Of a stretch of DNA of 64,000 bases, positions 36,414-45,179 are shown piece after piece. Under the pieces are notes generated by a model. It had not been told where the DNA came from. It made no database searches and saw only the letters and a list, made by a program, of their open reading frames with translations. This DNA comes from Sphingopyxis sp. LC81 (GTDB lineage: Bacteria > Pseudomonadota > Alphaproteobacteria > Sphingomonadales > Sphingomonadaceae): assembly GCF_000756375.1 (NCBI RefSeq), contig NZ_JNFD01000018.1, forward strand, positions 62,001 through 126,000, in the 5' to 3' direction. Positions within the stretch are counted from its first letter, which is position 1; each line of letters starts with the position of its first letter. Both the position numbers and the translations under genes were made by a program.

Positions 36414-36938
36414 TTAAATCGGAGAGACCGTGATCGTGATCGTTTCCGAATAGTCGCCAGCCAGCAGCCCGGCCTCGCCCGAAGGCTGACCAAGCTCGAC
36501 CGCCAGGACCATTCCGTCCGTCGCGATGCCGCCGTTGCTGGAGATGACGCCGCCGGCCAAAAGCTGGCGACTGTTGAAGGATTGGCTCACCGTCTGCCGC
36601 GACGGATATCGCACGGGCATTTCGACGGCGAGATTATAAGGCAGGACGCCACTGTACGGGCCTTGGCCGTTCGGCATCGTCGTGTGGGTCAGGCCGCCGC
36701 GGGCGCCCTTGATCGTCATGGTGAAGGGGACGTTGCAATCGAGCGCGACGCGCGTTTCGATGCCCAGGCCGCGGCGTTCCAGATTGCCGAAATCCATATT
36801 GGCGATGCTGCCCATCGCGCAATGCTGGCGGATCGCCCCGCTGACCGCGATGTCGAGCGATTTGACGTTCCGGATTTCTTCTGCGTTCGCGGGCACAGCA
36901 AAAGCCGCCGCGGCAAGCGCAAAAATCATGAACCTCAT
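36414..36938 (-). CDS. SCPU-domain pilin subunit, first gene of the operon
   Basis: 174 residues from the ATG at 36938. Signal peptide MRFMIFALAAAAFAVPANA. SCPU pattern: cysteines C40 and C68 (RQHCAMGS, ALDCNVPF), FTMTIKG..., YNLAVEMPVR, and the terminal strand AGDYSETITITVSPI. A longer frame exists upstream but it crosses the promoter region and codes no signal. It is the first gene of the leftward pilus operon. Confidence 0.82.
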   Translation of the reverse strand: MRFMIFALAAAAFAVPANAEEIRNVKSLDIAVSGAIRQHCAMGSIANMDFGNLERRGLGIETRVALDCNVPFTMTIKGARGGLTHTTMPNGQGPYSGVLPYNLAVEMPVRYPSRQTVSQSFNSRQLLAGGVISSNGGIATDGMVLAVELGQPSGEAGLLAGDYSETITITVSPI

Positions 36939-37449
36939 GACATGAACCCCCAAAATCCCAACGGTTTCAGGCTCCGCTTTGCGGATGGCCCTCTGGCACC
37001 CCCGTGCCCGACAAGTCGCGACCCGACTCATCAACCCGTCTGTTAATAAAAACTTAGTACATAAATTAAGACAGCTTCGCACCCCCAAATTGGCTCCGGC
37101 CAAAATTGGGCGCAGGCGATGTTGTTCAAGTTTAACGGAAATTGGCGCTTTAGTGCGCCTGCCGAGGGTTAATTCGGCGCACGTCAAGCGGCTGACTTGG
37201 CTATCGGCGTTCAGAATCGGGACAACCGATGTTAATATCTTAACAGAAAAATTGACACTAAGTTCAATTTGAACTGCCGAAATCGGGGGAAATCCGCGAC
37301 GGATTACCGATTCACCCGCCGCAAGCAGCGCACAGTTCGCCCCAACGACGGCGAACGGACCTTGTTGCCGGGCATCCGGCGGAGCATGTGCCCGCGATGC
37401 GGCGTTCCCCATTAACCACTCGACAACCGATCGCGCGCATAGCTGGACC
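36939..37449. promoter_or_regulatory. Divergent control region, pilus operon / PilZ-XRE 2
   Basis: 511 bp without a gene and clearly richer in A+T than its surroundings. It holds two inverted repeats: GTTAA-N4-TTAAC (37231-37244) and AGTTCAA-T-TTGAACT (37261-37275), with TTGACA at 37252-37257 between them. ATGTTAATATC (37229-37239) is shared with the region before PilZ-XRE 1. These are the best candidate operators for the pilus operon. No exact start sites could be assigned; the leader of the pilus operon would be long (about 290 bases). Confidence 0.5.
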
Positions 37450-38139
37450 ATGCCCATTCATGCGATGATCGAACAGAGACAGACCGGCGAGAGCACGCGC
37501 GGTGCGCCGCGCATGCATATGCGATTTGAAGCGGCGGGATCGCTCGAAGGCAGCGAGGGCACGACGGTGGCGATCCACAATCTGTCGGCGACCGGTATGC
37601 TGATCGAAACCGCATCCGATCTGGCCATCGGTCAGCGGCTGACGGTCGCCTTGCCCGAGGCGCCCGATTGCGCCGCCACCATCGTGTGGCGCAGCGAGGC
37701 GCTGGCGGGCTGCCGTTTCGACCGGCCGCTGTCGCGCGCGGCGCTCAGCGCGGCGCAGCTGCGCAATCCGCTTCCGGGCGACGTCGATCCGGCGCGCATC
37801 CCCGATGGCGACGAAATGCTGGCCCAGCGCCTGCTGCGGCTGCGAAAGGAACGCGGCCTCAGCCGCGCGGCGCTTTCGGATCTGACCGGGTTCAGCCGAC
37901 CGAGCATCTGGGCGTGGGAAAGCGGCAAAACCGTGCCGCGGCGCAGCAACCTGCCCGCGCTGGCCGAGGTTTTTGGAATTTCGGAGCAGGAACTGCTCGC
38001 CGGCGAACCGTCAGCGGCGCATGGCGATCCCGCGGCGAGCGCGCAGCAAATGCATGCGCTGGTCCGGGCGAGCCGCGAAGAGATCGCCGCGCTCGCCGGC
38101 GTCGATCCCGCCAAGGTCAAGATCACGATCGAATATTGA
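37450..38139 (+). CDS. PilZ-XRE regulator 2
   Basis: 229 residues, paralogue of the protein at 29769. PilZ domain (about 15-105) with R21xxxR25 and N44xSxxG49, the complete c-di-GMP signature; then an XRE helix-turn-helix (about 122-182, LRKERGLSRAALSDLTGFSRPSIWAWESGK); then the shared C-terminal tail IAALAGVDPAKVKITIEY. It is divergent from the pilus operon across a 511-bp control region, the classic place for a dedicated regulator. The overall layout is kept between the two paralogues but the HTH recognition helices differ. Confidence 0.85.
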   Translation: MPIHAMIEQRQTGESTRGAPRMHMRFEAAGSLEGSEGTTVAIHNLSATGMLIETASDLAIGQRLTVALPEAPDCAATIVWRSEALAGCRFDRPLSRAALSAAQLRNPLPGDVDPARIPDGDEMLAQRLLRLRKERGLSRAALSDLTGFSRPSIWAWESGKTVPRRSNLPALAEVFGISEQELLAGEPSAAHGDPAASAQQMHALVRASREEIAALAGVDPAKVKITIEY

Positions 38140-38152
38140 CGGGCCGCGCGCC

Positions 38153-38260
38153 CTATCGTGCGGGCAACAACAAACTCGCGTCGCCATAGCTATAGAAGCG
38201 ATAGTCGTTTTCGATGGCATGGGCGTACGCCGCCCGCATCGTCTCCAGCCCCATCACCGC
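38153..38260 (-). pseudogene. Displaced 3' end of queA
   Basis: The minus strand here encodes [18 protein letters not shown] followed by [17 protein letters not shown] and a stop. It aligns without gaps with the last 35 residues of the intact queA at 40276 (26 of 35 identical by my count). Codon use is GC-rich as in the host, unlike the present queA 3' end. It is read as the original queA tail cut off when an element inserted at this site. Confidence 0.82.
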
Positions 38261-38374
38261 CCTATCGCTAACCACCTTCCGGTTCATAAATGGCGCGTCA
38301 GAAGAGAGACTTTTCCTGCATTTAGGCCCGGCGTTCGTTCTGTTATGAACATCGGGTAACTAGAGGGGGAGGCC

Positions 38375-38677
38375 ATGCTCAAAACCATCAGGATCGCAGC
38401 ACCGTTGCTCGTCGTCTTCGGCGCAGGAGCTAGCTACTCGACGCCAGCTCACGCGGCCTGCCAATGTAGCTGTGTGAACGGCCAAGTGCAGCCCATCTGC
38501 ACAAGTTCAATTGACATTCGCCCGATCTGCTCACCCCGTATATGTCCAATCGTTCCGCCTGCGGTGAGGCCCATCGCGACGCCCGTCTTACCACCCATCG
38601 GGACGCGCTCTTGTCGAATGGAGCAAGTCGTGAACCCCTACACTGGGCAATATGAGTGGAAGAACATCTGCCGATAA
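38375..38677 (+). CDS. Small secreted cysteine- and proline-rich protein
   Basis: 100 residues behind a strong ribosome-binding site (GGGGGAGG). Signal peptide (TIRIAAPLLVVFGAGASYSTPAHA) followed by a short mature chain with seven cysteines (ACQCSCVNGQ, PICTSS, PICSPRICP, RSCRME, NICR) and many prolines. No family is recognised. It lies inside the degenerate integrative element and has lower GC than the host genes. Probably a periplasmic or surface protein stabilised by disulfides. Confidence 0.65.
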   Translation: MLKTIRIAAPLLVVFGAGASYSTPAHAACQCSCVNGQVQPICTSSIDIRPICSPRICPIVPPAVRPIATPVLPPIGTRSCRMEQVVNPYTGQYEWKNICR

Positions 38678-38733
38678 CACCCGCGCGGTGACGACTACCG
38701 CAGGTTGCTTTCGGAGCTAAAAACAGCCCGGAA

Positions 38734-39855
38734 TCATGCATCGGCCATTTGGGATACGAACAAGTCCCAGAAATGTTCGTGGCCGAACTCCTGCAACGAG
38801 GGCCGGATCAAATTCGGCAGGCGATCATCCGAATCAAGCTGGTGGGCGATATCAGCATAATATTTTGACCTTGTCGTCATCGCTTCATCGAAATGCCGTT
38901 GGATTGCACCATCAATCGAGGGATTGTGGTGGGTGCGGGGGCGGACGATGACGGGCACCTCAATGACAACGCGCGGCGTTTGCCTTTCTCCGCCTCGGCG
39001 CTGGATAGCCTCATCCAGATCGCGCCTAGCTTGGTCAAACAATTCTTGATGCAGAGGGTGCTGTTTCCGCCACTCCTCCATCTCAATCTTGTGACGGGCC
39101 CATTTCATCGCTGCATCAAAGACACTTTTCTCACTCGCGATCGCAAGCTCAACCGGCTTCAAGGCTTCCGTCACCGCGAGAGATGTCGCCATATGCATAC
39201 TGAATCGTTCAGCGGTGTCAGCCATTCCGGCCAGCATTCCTTTCGCTGTCGGCAACGAGACAGCGCGCAACGCATCGCCAACCGTCGGTCGGGGGGCTCT
39301 ACCAGACAGTAGTGCTGCCTTCACCCGTTCCACTGCATCGCCCGGCGTCGTGAAAACCACTTTCGCAGGAATCCGAAGCACCGTGTAGGGGCCGCTCTGG
39401 AGGTCTTTGTCGCGGGCTCTGTCTCTAGCGATCGCTTCGGGCGAAGAGTGATAGGCTGCACCGTCAATCTCGATGACCAGCCAGTCGTTTGCCAAGAAAT
39501 CGACACGATAGGGCGGAATTCTTGCCTGAAGGTCTAGCTTCAAGGTCTCCGATCTCAGCACACCCTTCTCGGGTTTCAGATCGAAAGCCGGGATCATGGC
39601 TTCGAGAAAAGCCGTTTCAGCAGGGGATTCGCAAATAGGCAGGAAGCACGAAACCCAATCGCTATCTTCGGCCGTCACCGACCATCTGCGGTCAAACCAC
39701 CCGTTAGGATGAACATCCTTGGGCCGTCGATGATCGGCAACGATGGACCAGGCGAGTAGCGCTGCAACTATAAAAAGCAGCGGGAAGATGAACCCCACAA
39801 CAAAGAGGATGGCAGCAATACCTACCCGCACGCCGGTACTAAATGGTTGCGGCAT
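38734..39855 (-). CDS. Membrane-anchored DUF559/PD-(D/E)xK-like nuclease
   Basis: 373 residues from the ATG at 39855 (GAGGGGG ribosome site); 25 upstream in-frame residues are disregarded. A hydrophobic N-terminus (about 12-40) anchors it to the membrane. The middle part has a nuclease-like core: ESPAE (76-80), YRVDF (D119), LVIEIDG (E129, D131) and AYHSS...RDRARDKDL, as in DUF559/Vsr-like endonucleases. The C-terminal 180 residues are helical and unrecognised. It lies in the element remnant, with lower GC. A defence or DNA-processing role is plausible but unproven. Confidence 0.65.
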   Translation of the reverse strand: MPQPFSTGVRVGIAAILFVVGFIFPLLFIVAALLAWSIVADHRRPKDVHPNGWFDRRWSVTAEDSDWVSCFLPICESPAETAFLEAMIPAFDLKPEKGVLRSETLKLDLQARIPPYRVDFLANDWLVIEIDGAAYHSSPEAIARDRARDKDLQSGPYTVLRIPAKVVFTTPGDAVERVKAALLSGRAPRPTVGDALRAVSLPTAKGMLAGMADTAERFSMHMATSLAVTEALKPVELAIASEKSVFDAAMKWARHKIEMEEWRKQHPLHQELFDQARRDLDEAIQRRGGERQTPRVVIEVPVIVRPRTHHNPSIDGAIQRHFDEAMTTRSKYYADIAHQLDSDDRLPNLIRPSLQEFGHEHFWDLFVSQMADA

Positions 39856-39903
39856 CAATTCCCCCTCGCCGTCGCCTATCCAAGCGTAGCCGAAAAAATA
39901 ATA

Positions 39904-39958
39904 AGAAAAACCCTCCGACTGCCCGGCCACGTAATGCCGCGAGCCAACAATCGGAGGG
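39904..39958 (-). terminator. Intrinsic terminator behind the recombinase remnant
   Basis: CCCTCCGA (39911-39918) and TCGGAGGG (39951-39958) pair over a 32-base loop, and the minus strand continues TTTTTCTTAT. It begins 12 bp past the recombinase remnant stop, in the right place for that gene's terminator. Confidence 0.6.
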
Positions 39959-39969
39959 GGGGGTAGAAA

Positions 39970-40062
39970 TTAGGCTGGCGCCGCAGCCCAGTCGTTGCCG
40001 ATCAGATTCGCGGCGGCATTGGATGCCGATCGCAAAGTGGTGTCGGAAACATGGGCATACCG
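39970..40062 (-). pseudogene. C-terminal remnant of a tyrosine recombinase/integrase
   Basis: The frame ends RYAHVSDTTLRSASNAAANLI then GNDWAAAPA and a stop. RYAHVSxxxLRxA is the segment carrying the catalytic tyrosine at the C-terminus of phage-type integrases. Upstream of it no frame restores the rest of the domain, so the gene is truncated. Its place 214 bp from the queA stop fits the integrase gene of an element that used queA as its target. The 40063-40275 stretch holds nothing else I can identify. Confidence 0.65.
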
Positions 40063-40275
40063 GGAGCCATGTGGGCGGCATAACGCGTGACCACGTTCTC
40101 GACGCTTTCGAGATGATCGAATTTGTGCTCCAAAATCGATACGGAACGTCAAAAGCGGCATTGTTAGCGAAGGTGGCGGCCGTAAACGCGGCCAAAGGCC
40201 CTGTGGCCGCCCCTGACGCTGAGCCTTGAGTTCGAGCTGAGCCTTGGTCGATATGCCTTGAAAGTGCCTTTTGCC

Positions 40276-41307
40276 TTAGTCCCCCGGCAGTAACAGACTT
40301 GCGTCCCCATAGCTGTAGAAGCGGTAGCCTTCCTCGATTGCATGCCTGTAAGCTGATTGCATAATTTCCAATCCCATCAGCGCACTAACCAGCATGAACA
40401 GGGTCGAGCGCGGCAGGTGGAAATTGGTCATCAGCCCATCGATCGCCTTGAAGCGATAGCCCGGCGTGATGAAGATCGCGGTGTCGCCCGCGAAGGGCGC
40501 GATGACGCCGTCATCCTCTGCCGCGCTTTCGAGCAGGCGCAGGCTGGTGGTTCCGACCGCGATGACACGGCCGCCCGCCGCGCGCACCGCGTTGAGCCGC
40601 GCCGCGGTATCGGCGTCGATCCGCCCCCATTCGGCGTGCATGACATGGTCTTCGGTATCGTCGGCCTTCACCGGCAGGAAGGTGCCCGCACCGACGTGCA
40701 GCGTCAGCGTTTCGCTCGCGATACCCGCGGCCGCGAGCGCATCGAGCAGCTTCGGCGTGAAGTGCAGCGCCGCGGTCGGCGCCGCGACCGCGCCATCTTC
40801 GCGCGCGAACATCGTCTGATAATCGCTGCGATCGTCGTCGTCGGTGGGGCGCTTGCCCGCGATATAAGGTGGGAGCGGCATCGTGCCCGCGCGTTCGAGC
40901 AGGACTTCGACCGGCTCGTCGCCCGCGAAGGCGAGGATGAAGCTGCCGTCGGCGAGCCGTTCCTCGGCGAGCGCCGCGACGCCCGCACCGAAATCGACGC
41001 TTTCGCCGACGCGCAGCCGCTTGGCGTTGCGGATGAACGCCTGCCAGCGGCGCAGGTCGATGCGCTTGTGGAGCGTCGCGCCGATCTTCGCCTCTCCGCG
41101 CCGCCCTTCGAGCTGTGCGGGAATGACGCGCGTATCGTTGAAGACGAGGCAGTCGCCCGGGCGCAGCCATGCGGGCAAGTCCGCGACCCCCGCGTCGACG
41201 ATCTCACCGCCATCGACCACGAGCATCCGCGCCGCATCGCGCGGGCGCGCGGGGCGGAGCGCGATACGCTCATTGGGCAAATCGAAATCGAAGGCGTCGA
41301 CGCGCAT
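40276..41307 (-). CDS. queA: S-adenosylmethionine:tRNA ribosyltransferase-isomerase, chimeric 3' end
   Basis: Builds epoxyqueuosine on preQ1-tRNA in queuosine synthesis; 343 residues, complete. It starts [20 protein letters not shown] and ends [16 protein letters not shown]. The last 35 codons use triplets rare in the rest of the gene (TTA, AGG, TCA, GGA), and a GC-rich copy of the same tail lies 2.1 kb downstream at 38153. So the 3' end was probably supplied by an inserted element that restored a working gene. Last gene of the xseB-ispA-coaD-ppi-queA row. Confidence 0.95.
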   Translation of the reverse strand: MRVDAFDFDLPNERIALRPARPRDAARMLVVDGGEIVDAGVADLPAWLRPGDCLVFNDTRVIPAQLEGRRGEAKIGATLHKRIDLRRWQAFIRNAKRLRVGESVDFGAGVAALAEERLADGSFILAFAGDEPVEVLLERAGTMPLPPYIAGKRPTDDDDRSDYQTMFAREDGAVAAPTAALHFTPKLLDALAAAGIASETLTLHVGAGTFLPVKADDTEDHVMHAEWGRIDADTAARLNAVRAAGGRVIAVGTTSLRLLESAAEDDGVIAPFAGDTAIFITPGYRFKAIDGLMTNFHLPRSTLFMLVSALMGLEIMQSAYRHAIEEGYRFYSYGDASLLLPGD

Positions 41308-41330
41308 GATCTTGGTGCGCGTGCCCGCGC

Positions 41331-42137
<807 letters not shown>

Positions 42138-42223
42138 GCTGGATCGGCCTTTGGATAATAAACTGGAATTGCGCCCCGATGGCGCGCCCTAGCCGGAAAA
42201 AGCTGAACGCTCAATGATCGGTA

Positions 42224-42730
42224 TCAGCGGTCGCCCTGAAGAAGGCCCCGCTCGGCGATGCGCGCGACGACGGCATCGCGCACCGAAGGCGTCACAAATT
42301 TGTGGATATCGCCGCCGAAGATCGCGATTTCCTTGACCAGCCGCGATGCGATCGGCTGCAGCCCGACGTCGGCCATCAGGAACACCGTCTCGATCCGGTC
42401 GTTGAGCTGCTGGTTCATCCCCGCCATCTGATATTCATATTCGAAGTCGGCGACCGCGCGCAGCCCGCGGACGATCATGGTCGCCCCCTCGCGCTCGGCA
42501 AAATCCATCAGCAGCGCATTGAATCCGACGACGCGGATGTCGCCTTCGATCGACGCGACCTCGGCCTTCACCATCGCGATGCGCTCGTCGTCGTCGAACA
42601 TCGGCGACTTGGTGATATTGGTCGTCACCCCGATCACCAGCCGGTCGACCAGCTTCGCGCCGCGGCGAATGATGTCCATATGGCCGAGCGTGATCGGGTC
42701 GAAGGTTCCGGGATAAACCCCAATGCGCAT
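42224..42730 (-). CDS. coaD: Phosphopantetheine adenylyltransferase
   Basis: Penultimate step of coenzyme A synthesis (4'-phosphopantetheine to dephospho-CoA). 168 residues from the ATG at 42730, MRIGVYPGTFDPITLGHMDI, with the nucleotidyltransferase TxGH motif and a C-terminal PFVTPSVRDAV-like end. A TTG codon three bases earlier is not needed. The start codon overlaps the ispA stop by one base (TGATG). Confidence 0.95.
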   Translation of the reverse strand: MRIGVYPGTFDPITLGHMDIIRRGAKLVDRLVIGVTTNITKSPMFDDDERIAMVKAEVASIEGDIRVVGFNALLMDFAEREGATMIVRGLRAVADFEYEYQMAGMNQQLNDRIETVFLMADVGLQPIASRLVKEIAIFGGDIHKFVTPSVRDAVVARIAERGLLQGDR

Positions 42731-43650
42731 CAACGGTCCCTTTCCACCACATAACGGGCGATCGCGCGCAGCAGCGCAGCCTCTTCGCCAAAACTCGCGA
42801 GATGTCCGATCGCCTGGTCGACCAATGCGGTCGCCTGTTCACGCGCGCGTTCGAGCCCCATCAAGGTGACGAAGGTCGCCTTGCCCGCGGCATCGTCCTT
42901 GTGCAGCGCCTTGCCCGCCAGTTCCTCGTCGCCCTCGACATCCATGATGTCGTCGGCGATCTGGAACGCGAGGCCGATGTCGCGCGAATAGGCGCGCAGC
43001 GGCGCGCGGCCCTCGGGCGGGATGCGCGCGAGGATCGCGCCGGCCTCGACCGAAAAGGCGATCAGCGCCCCGGTCTTGAGCTGTTGCAGCCGCGTCACCG
43101 TCGGCAGGTCGAAATTCGACGTCTCGGCGGCGAGATCCATCATCTGTCCTCCCGCCATCCCCGCCGGACCCGCGGCGCGCGCGAGTTCGCAGCAGAGCTC
43201 GCCGCGCACGAAGGGATCGGCGCTCGTCACCGGGTCGCACAGCCATTCGAACGCGAGGGCGTGGAGCGAATCGCCCGCGAGCACCGCGGTCGCCTCGTTG
43301 AACGCCTTGTGCACGGTCGGCTTGCCGCGGCGCATGTCGTCATCGTCCATGCACGGCAGATCGTCGTGGATCAGCGAATAGGCGTGCATCGCCTCGACCG
43401 CCGCGCCGACGCGCAGGGTCAGCATGCGGTCGACGTGGAACAGGTCGCCCGCCGCACGGACGAGCAGCGGGCGCAGCCGCTTGCCGCCGGCCACCGCGGC
43501 ATGGCGCATCGCTTCGTAGAGCGGCCCGCGCGGATCGGACGGAACGGCGAGCAGTTGATCGAACAGCGTGTCGATCCCGGCCGCGACCTCATTCTGGGTG
43601 GAAAGCAGCAATTGCCGCTCGCGCGAAATTTCGCTGTCGACGAGCGTCAC
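42730..43650 (-). CDS. ispA: Farnesyl/geranylgeranyl diphosphate synthase
   Basis: Trans-polyprenyl synthase; 306 residues from a GTG. First Asp-rich motif LIHDDLPCMDDDDMRRGKPT, second motif FQIADDIMDVEGD. The chain-length region before the first motif fits the short-chain (C15) class. It makes farnesyl diphosphate for quinones, undecaprenol, hopanoids and carotenoids. It follows xseB by six bases, the usual xseB-ispA order. Confidence 0.93.
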   Translation of the reverse strand: MTLVDSEISRERQLLLSTQNEVAAGIDTLFDQLLAVPSDPRGPLYEAMRHAAVAGGKRLRPLLVRAAGDLFHVDRMLTLRVGAAVEAMHAYSLIHDDLPCMDDDDMRRGKPTVHKAFNEATAVLAGDSLHALAFEWLCDPVTSADPFVRGELCCELARAAGPAGMAGGQMMDLAAETSNFDLPTVTRLQQLKTGALIAFSVEAGAILARIPPEGRAPLRAYSRDIGLAFQIADDIMDVEGDEELAGKALHKDDAAGKATFVTLMGLERAREQATALVDQAIGHLASFGEEAALLRAIARYVVERDR

Positions 43651-43656
43651 CGTGGA

Positions 43657-43932
43657 TCAGCTTTCGCCGAAGGGGGTCGTTCCCGCCGGCCGGCCGTCGG
43701 CGCCCAGGCTGACCTGTTCGATGCGCGCCTGCGCTGCGGCCAGCCGCGCCTCGCAATGCCCGCGCAGCGCATGGCCGCGCTCATAAAGCGTCACCGATTC
43801 CTCAAGGCTGACATCGCCGCTCTCGAGCCTCCGCACGATCGTTTCGAGCTCGCCCATCGCCGCTTCGAACGACAGCGAGGCGATATCGGCGGCGCCAAGG
43901 GTTTCAGGGGCGGGTTCGGGGGTGTCCGTCAT
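43657..43932 (-). CDS. xseB: Exodeoxyribonuclease VII small subunit
   Basis: 91 residues. Core [56 protein letters not shown] is the XseB coiled-coil signature. It joins XseA to degrade single-stranded DNA. It heads the xseB-ispA-coaD row and is divergent from the membrane protein gene at 44006. Confidence 0.94.
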   Translation of the reverse strand: MTDTPEPAPETLGAADIASLSFEAAMGELETIVRRLESGDVSLEESVTLYERGHALRGHCEARLAAAQARIEQVSLGADGRPAGTTPFGES

Positions 43933-44005
43933 GGGCCCTGCTTTGGCCCCTTCGCCCCCGTCCGGTCAAGCTTGACGTGGTGATTTTGCCCTATAGCGTC
44001 GCGCC

Positions 44006-44668
44006 ATGTTCATCGGCCATTTCGCCCCGGCGCTGATCGTCGCGGCCCGTCCAAAGGCGGCGGGGCTCGGGACCTTGTTCGTCGCGGCGCAGCTCGTCGA
44101 CATCGGTTTTGCCGCATTGCTGGTCCCGGGGATCGAGGCGATGCGGATCGTCCCCGGCATCACCGCGATGAATCCGATGGACCTCTATCACATGCCCTAT
44201 ACGCACAGCCTGCTCGGCGCGCTGATCTGGGCGAAGATTTTCGGCCTGCTCGTCTGGTTCGCGACGAAGCGGAAAGAGGCGGCGATCGGCGCCGCGCTGG
44301 TCGTGGTGTCGCACTGGTTCATCGACCTCCTCGTCCACATCCCCGATCTGACGCTCTATGGCATGCCGCCGAAGCTCGGGCTCGGGCTTTGGAATCATCC
44401 GCTGATCGCGATGCCGCTCGAGATATTGCTGATCGGCGGCGCCTTTCTTTATTATCTGCGCCGCACCGAGGCGCCGGGCGGCAACCGCCGGCTCTGGACC
44501 CTCGCCGGGCTGCTCGTCTTTGCGCAGGCGATCGACTGGTTCGGCCCGAAAGAGCCCACCTATTCGCTCGCCGTCCCCGCGACGATGCTCTTTGCTTATG
44601 CGCTGCTCGCCGGAACCGCGGCGTGGGCGGGGGCCAACCGGCGGCTCGCGGCGCCCGTCCGCACCTGA
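44006..44668 (+). CDS. Multi-pass membrane protein, metal-dependent hydrolase-like
   Basis: 220 residues with five to six hydrophobic segments. Conserved polar positions inside the membrane region, MPYTHSLLGAL and SHWFIDLLVHIPDLTLYG, recall the His/Asp pattern of the DUF457/YdjM-type inner-membrane hydrolases. Substrate unknown. It stands alone between xseB and a small secreted protein gene. Confidence 0.65.
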   Translation: MFIGHFAPALIVAARPKAAGLGTLFVAAQLVDIGFAALLVPGIEAMRIVPGITAMNPMDLYHMPYTHSLLGALIWAKIFGLLVWFATKRKEAAIGAALVVVSHWFIDLLVHIPDLTLYGMPPKLGLGLWNHPLIAMPLEILLIGGAFLYYLRRTEAPGGNRRLWTLAGLLVFAQAIDWFGPKEPTYSLAVPATMLFAYALLAGTAAWAGANRRLAAPVRT

Positions 44669-44799
44669 CCCCTTCGCGCCGCGCAATCGCGGTTCTGTTT
44701 TTTGCAATTGCCCGCGCCGCGCGCGCCGGTCATGTTGCACTGCACAAGAAGAGAGGGGCTCCGAAGGCAAGTTTTGTTCATCAGACAAGGACTTGCATC

Positions 44800-45096
44800 A
44801 TGAAAAAATATATTCTCCCCGCGCTCGGCCTGCTCGCGCTGGCGCCGTCGGTCGCCATTGCCAAGGATGCGCCGACCAACCGCTTCGAGCATGAAGGCAG
44901 CACCTATAGCTATAGCGTCACGCAGGTCGGCGACACGCGCGTGATCAGCGGCGTCGAGGAACGCACCGGCAAGCCGTTCACGCTCCGCGTCGGCCAGCAC
45001 CGCGTCCGCGGCACCGTCGGTTCGCAGCAGGTGAGCTTCGCGCTGCGCGACGTCGCGCCGCTCGTGAAGCCGTCGGCCACCCTCGCCTCGCGCTAA
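44800..45096 (+). CDS. Small exported protein of unknown function
   Basis: 98 residues from the ATG at 44800. Signal peptide MKKYILPALGLLALAPSVAIA, then a short beta-rich domain (RFEHEGSTYSYSVTQVGDTRVISGVEERTGKPFTLRVGQHRVRG). No family recognised. It has its own leader (130 bp gap upstream) and is closed by a very strong hairpin at 45113, so it is probably a single-gene unit. Confidence 0.75.
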   Translation: MKKYILPALGLLALAPSVAIAKDAPTNRFEHEGSTYSYSVTQVGDTRVISGVEERTGKPFTLRVGQHRVRGTVGSQQVSFALRDVAPLVKPSATLASR

Positions 45097-45112
45097 ACCC
45101 CCGCTCCGACCG

Positions 45113-45146
45113 CAGACCCCATGATGTTTTCGCATCATGGGGTCTG
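45113..45146. terminator. 14-bp perfect stem-loop terminator
   Basis: CAGACCCCATGATG (45113-45126) and its exact inverse (45133-45146) with loop TTTTCG. It lies 16 bp after the small exported protein stop and 33 bp before purL. No long U-tract follows, but the stem is strong enough to insulate the two units. Confidence 0.75.
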
Positions 45147-45179
45147 TTCGTTTCGCGCCTACATCGCTAAAGGCGCGCC

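Noticed and set aside
38011..38220. Minus-strand frame over the end of PilZ-XRE 2
   Set aside because: Out of frame with the queA tail fragment and antisense to a real gene.
39839..40195. 118-codon minus frame over the same stretch
   Set aside because: Different frame from the integrase-like tail; no family, and it runs through the terminator.
39843..40229. 128-codon frame upstream of the nuclease gene, plus strand
   Set aside because: Basic, low-complexity product; crosses the recombinase remnant and its terminator in the opposite direction.
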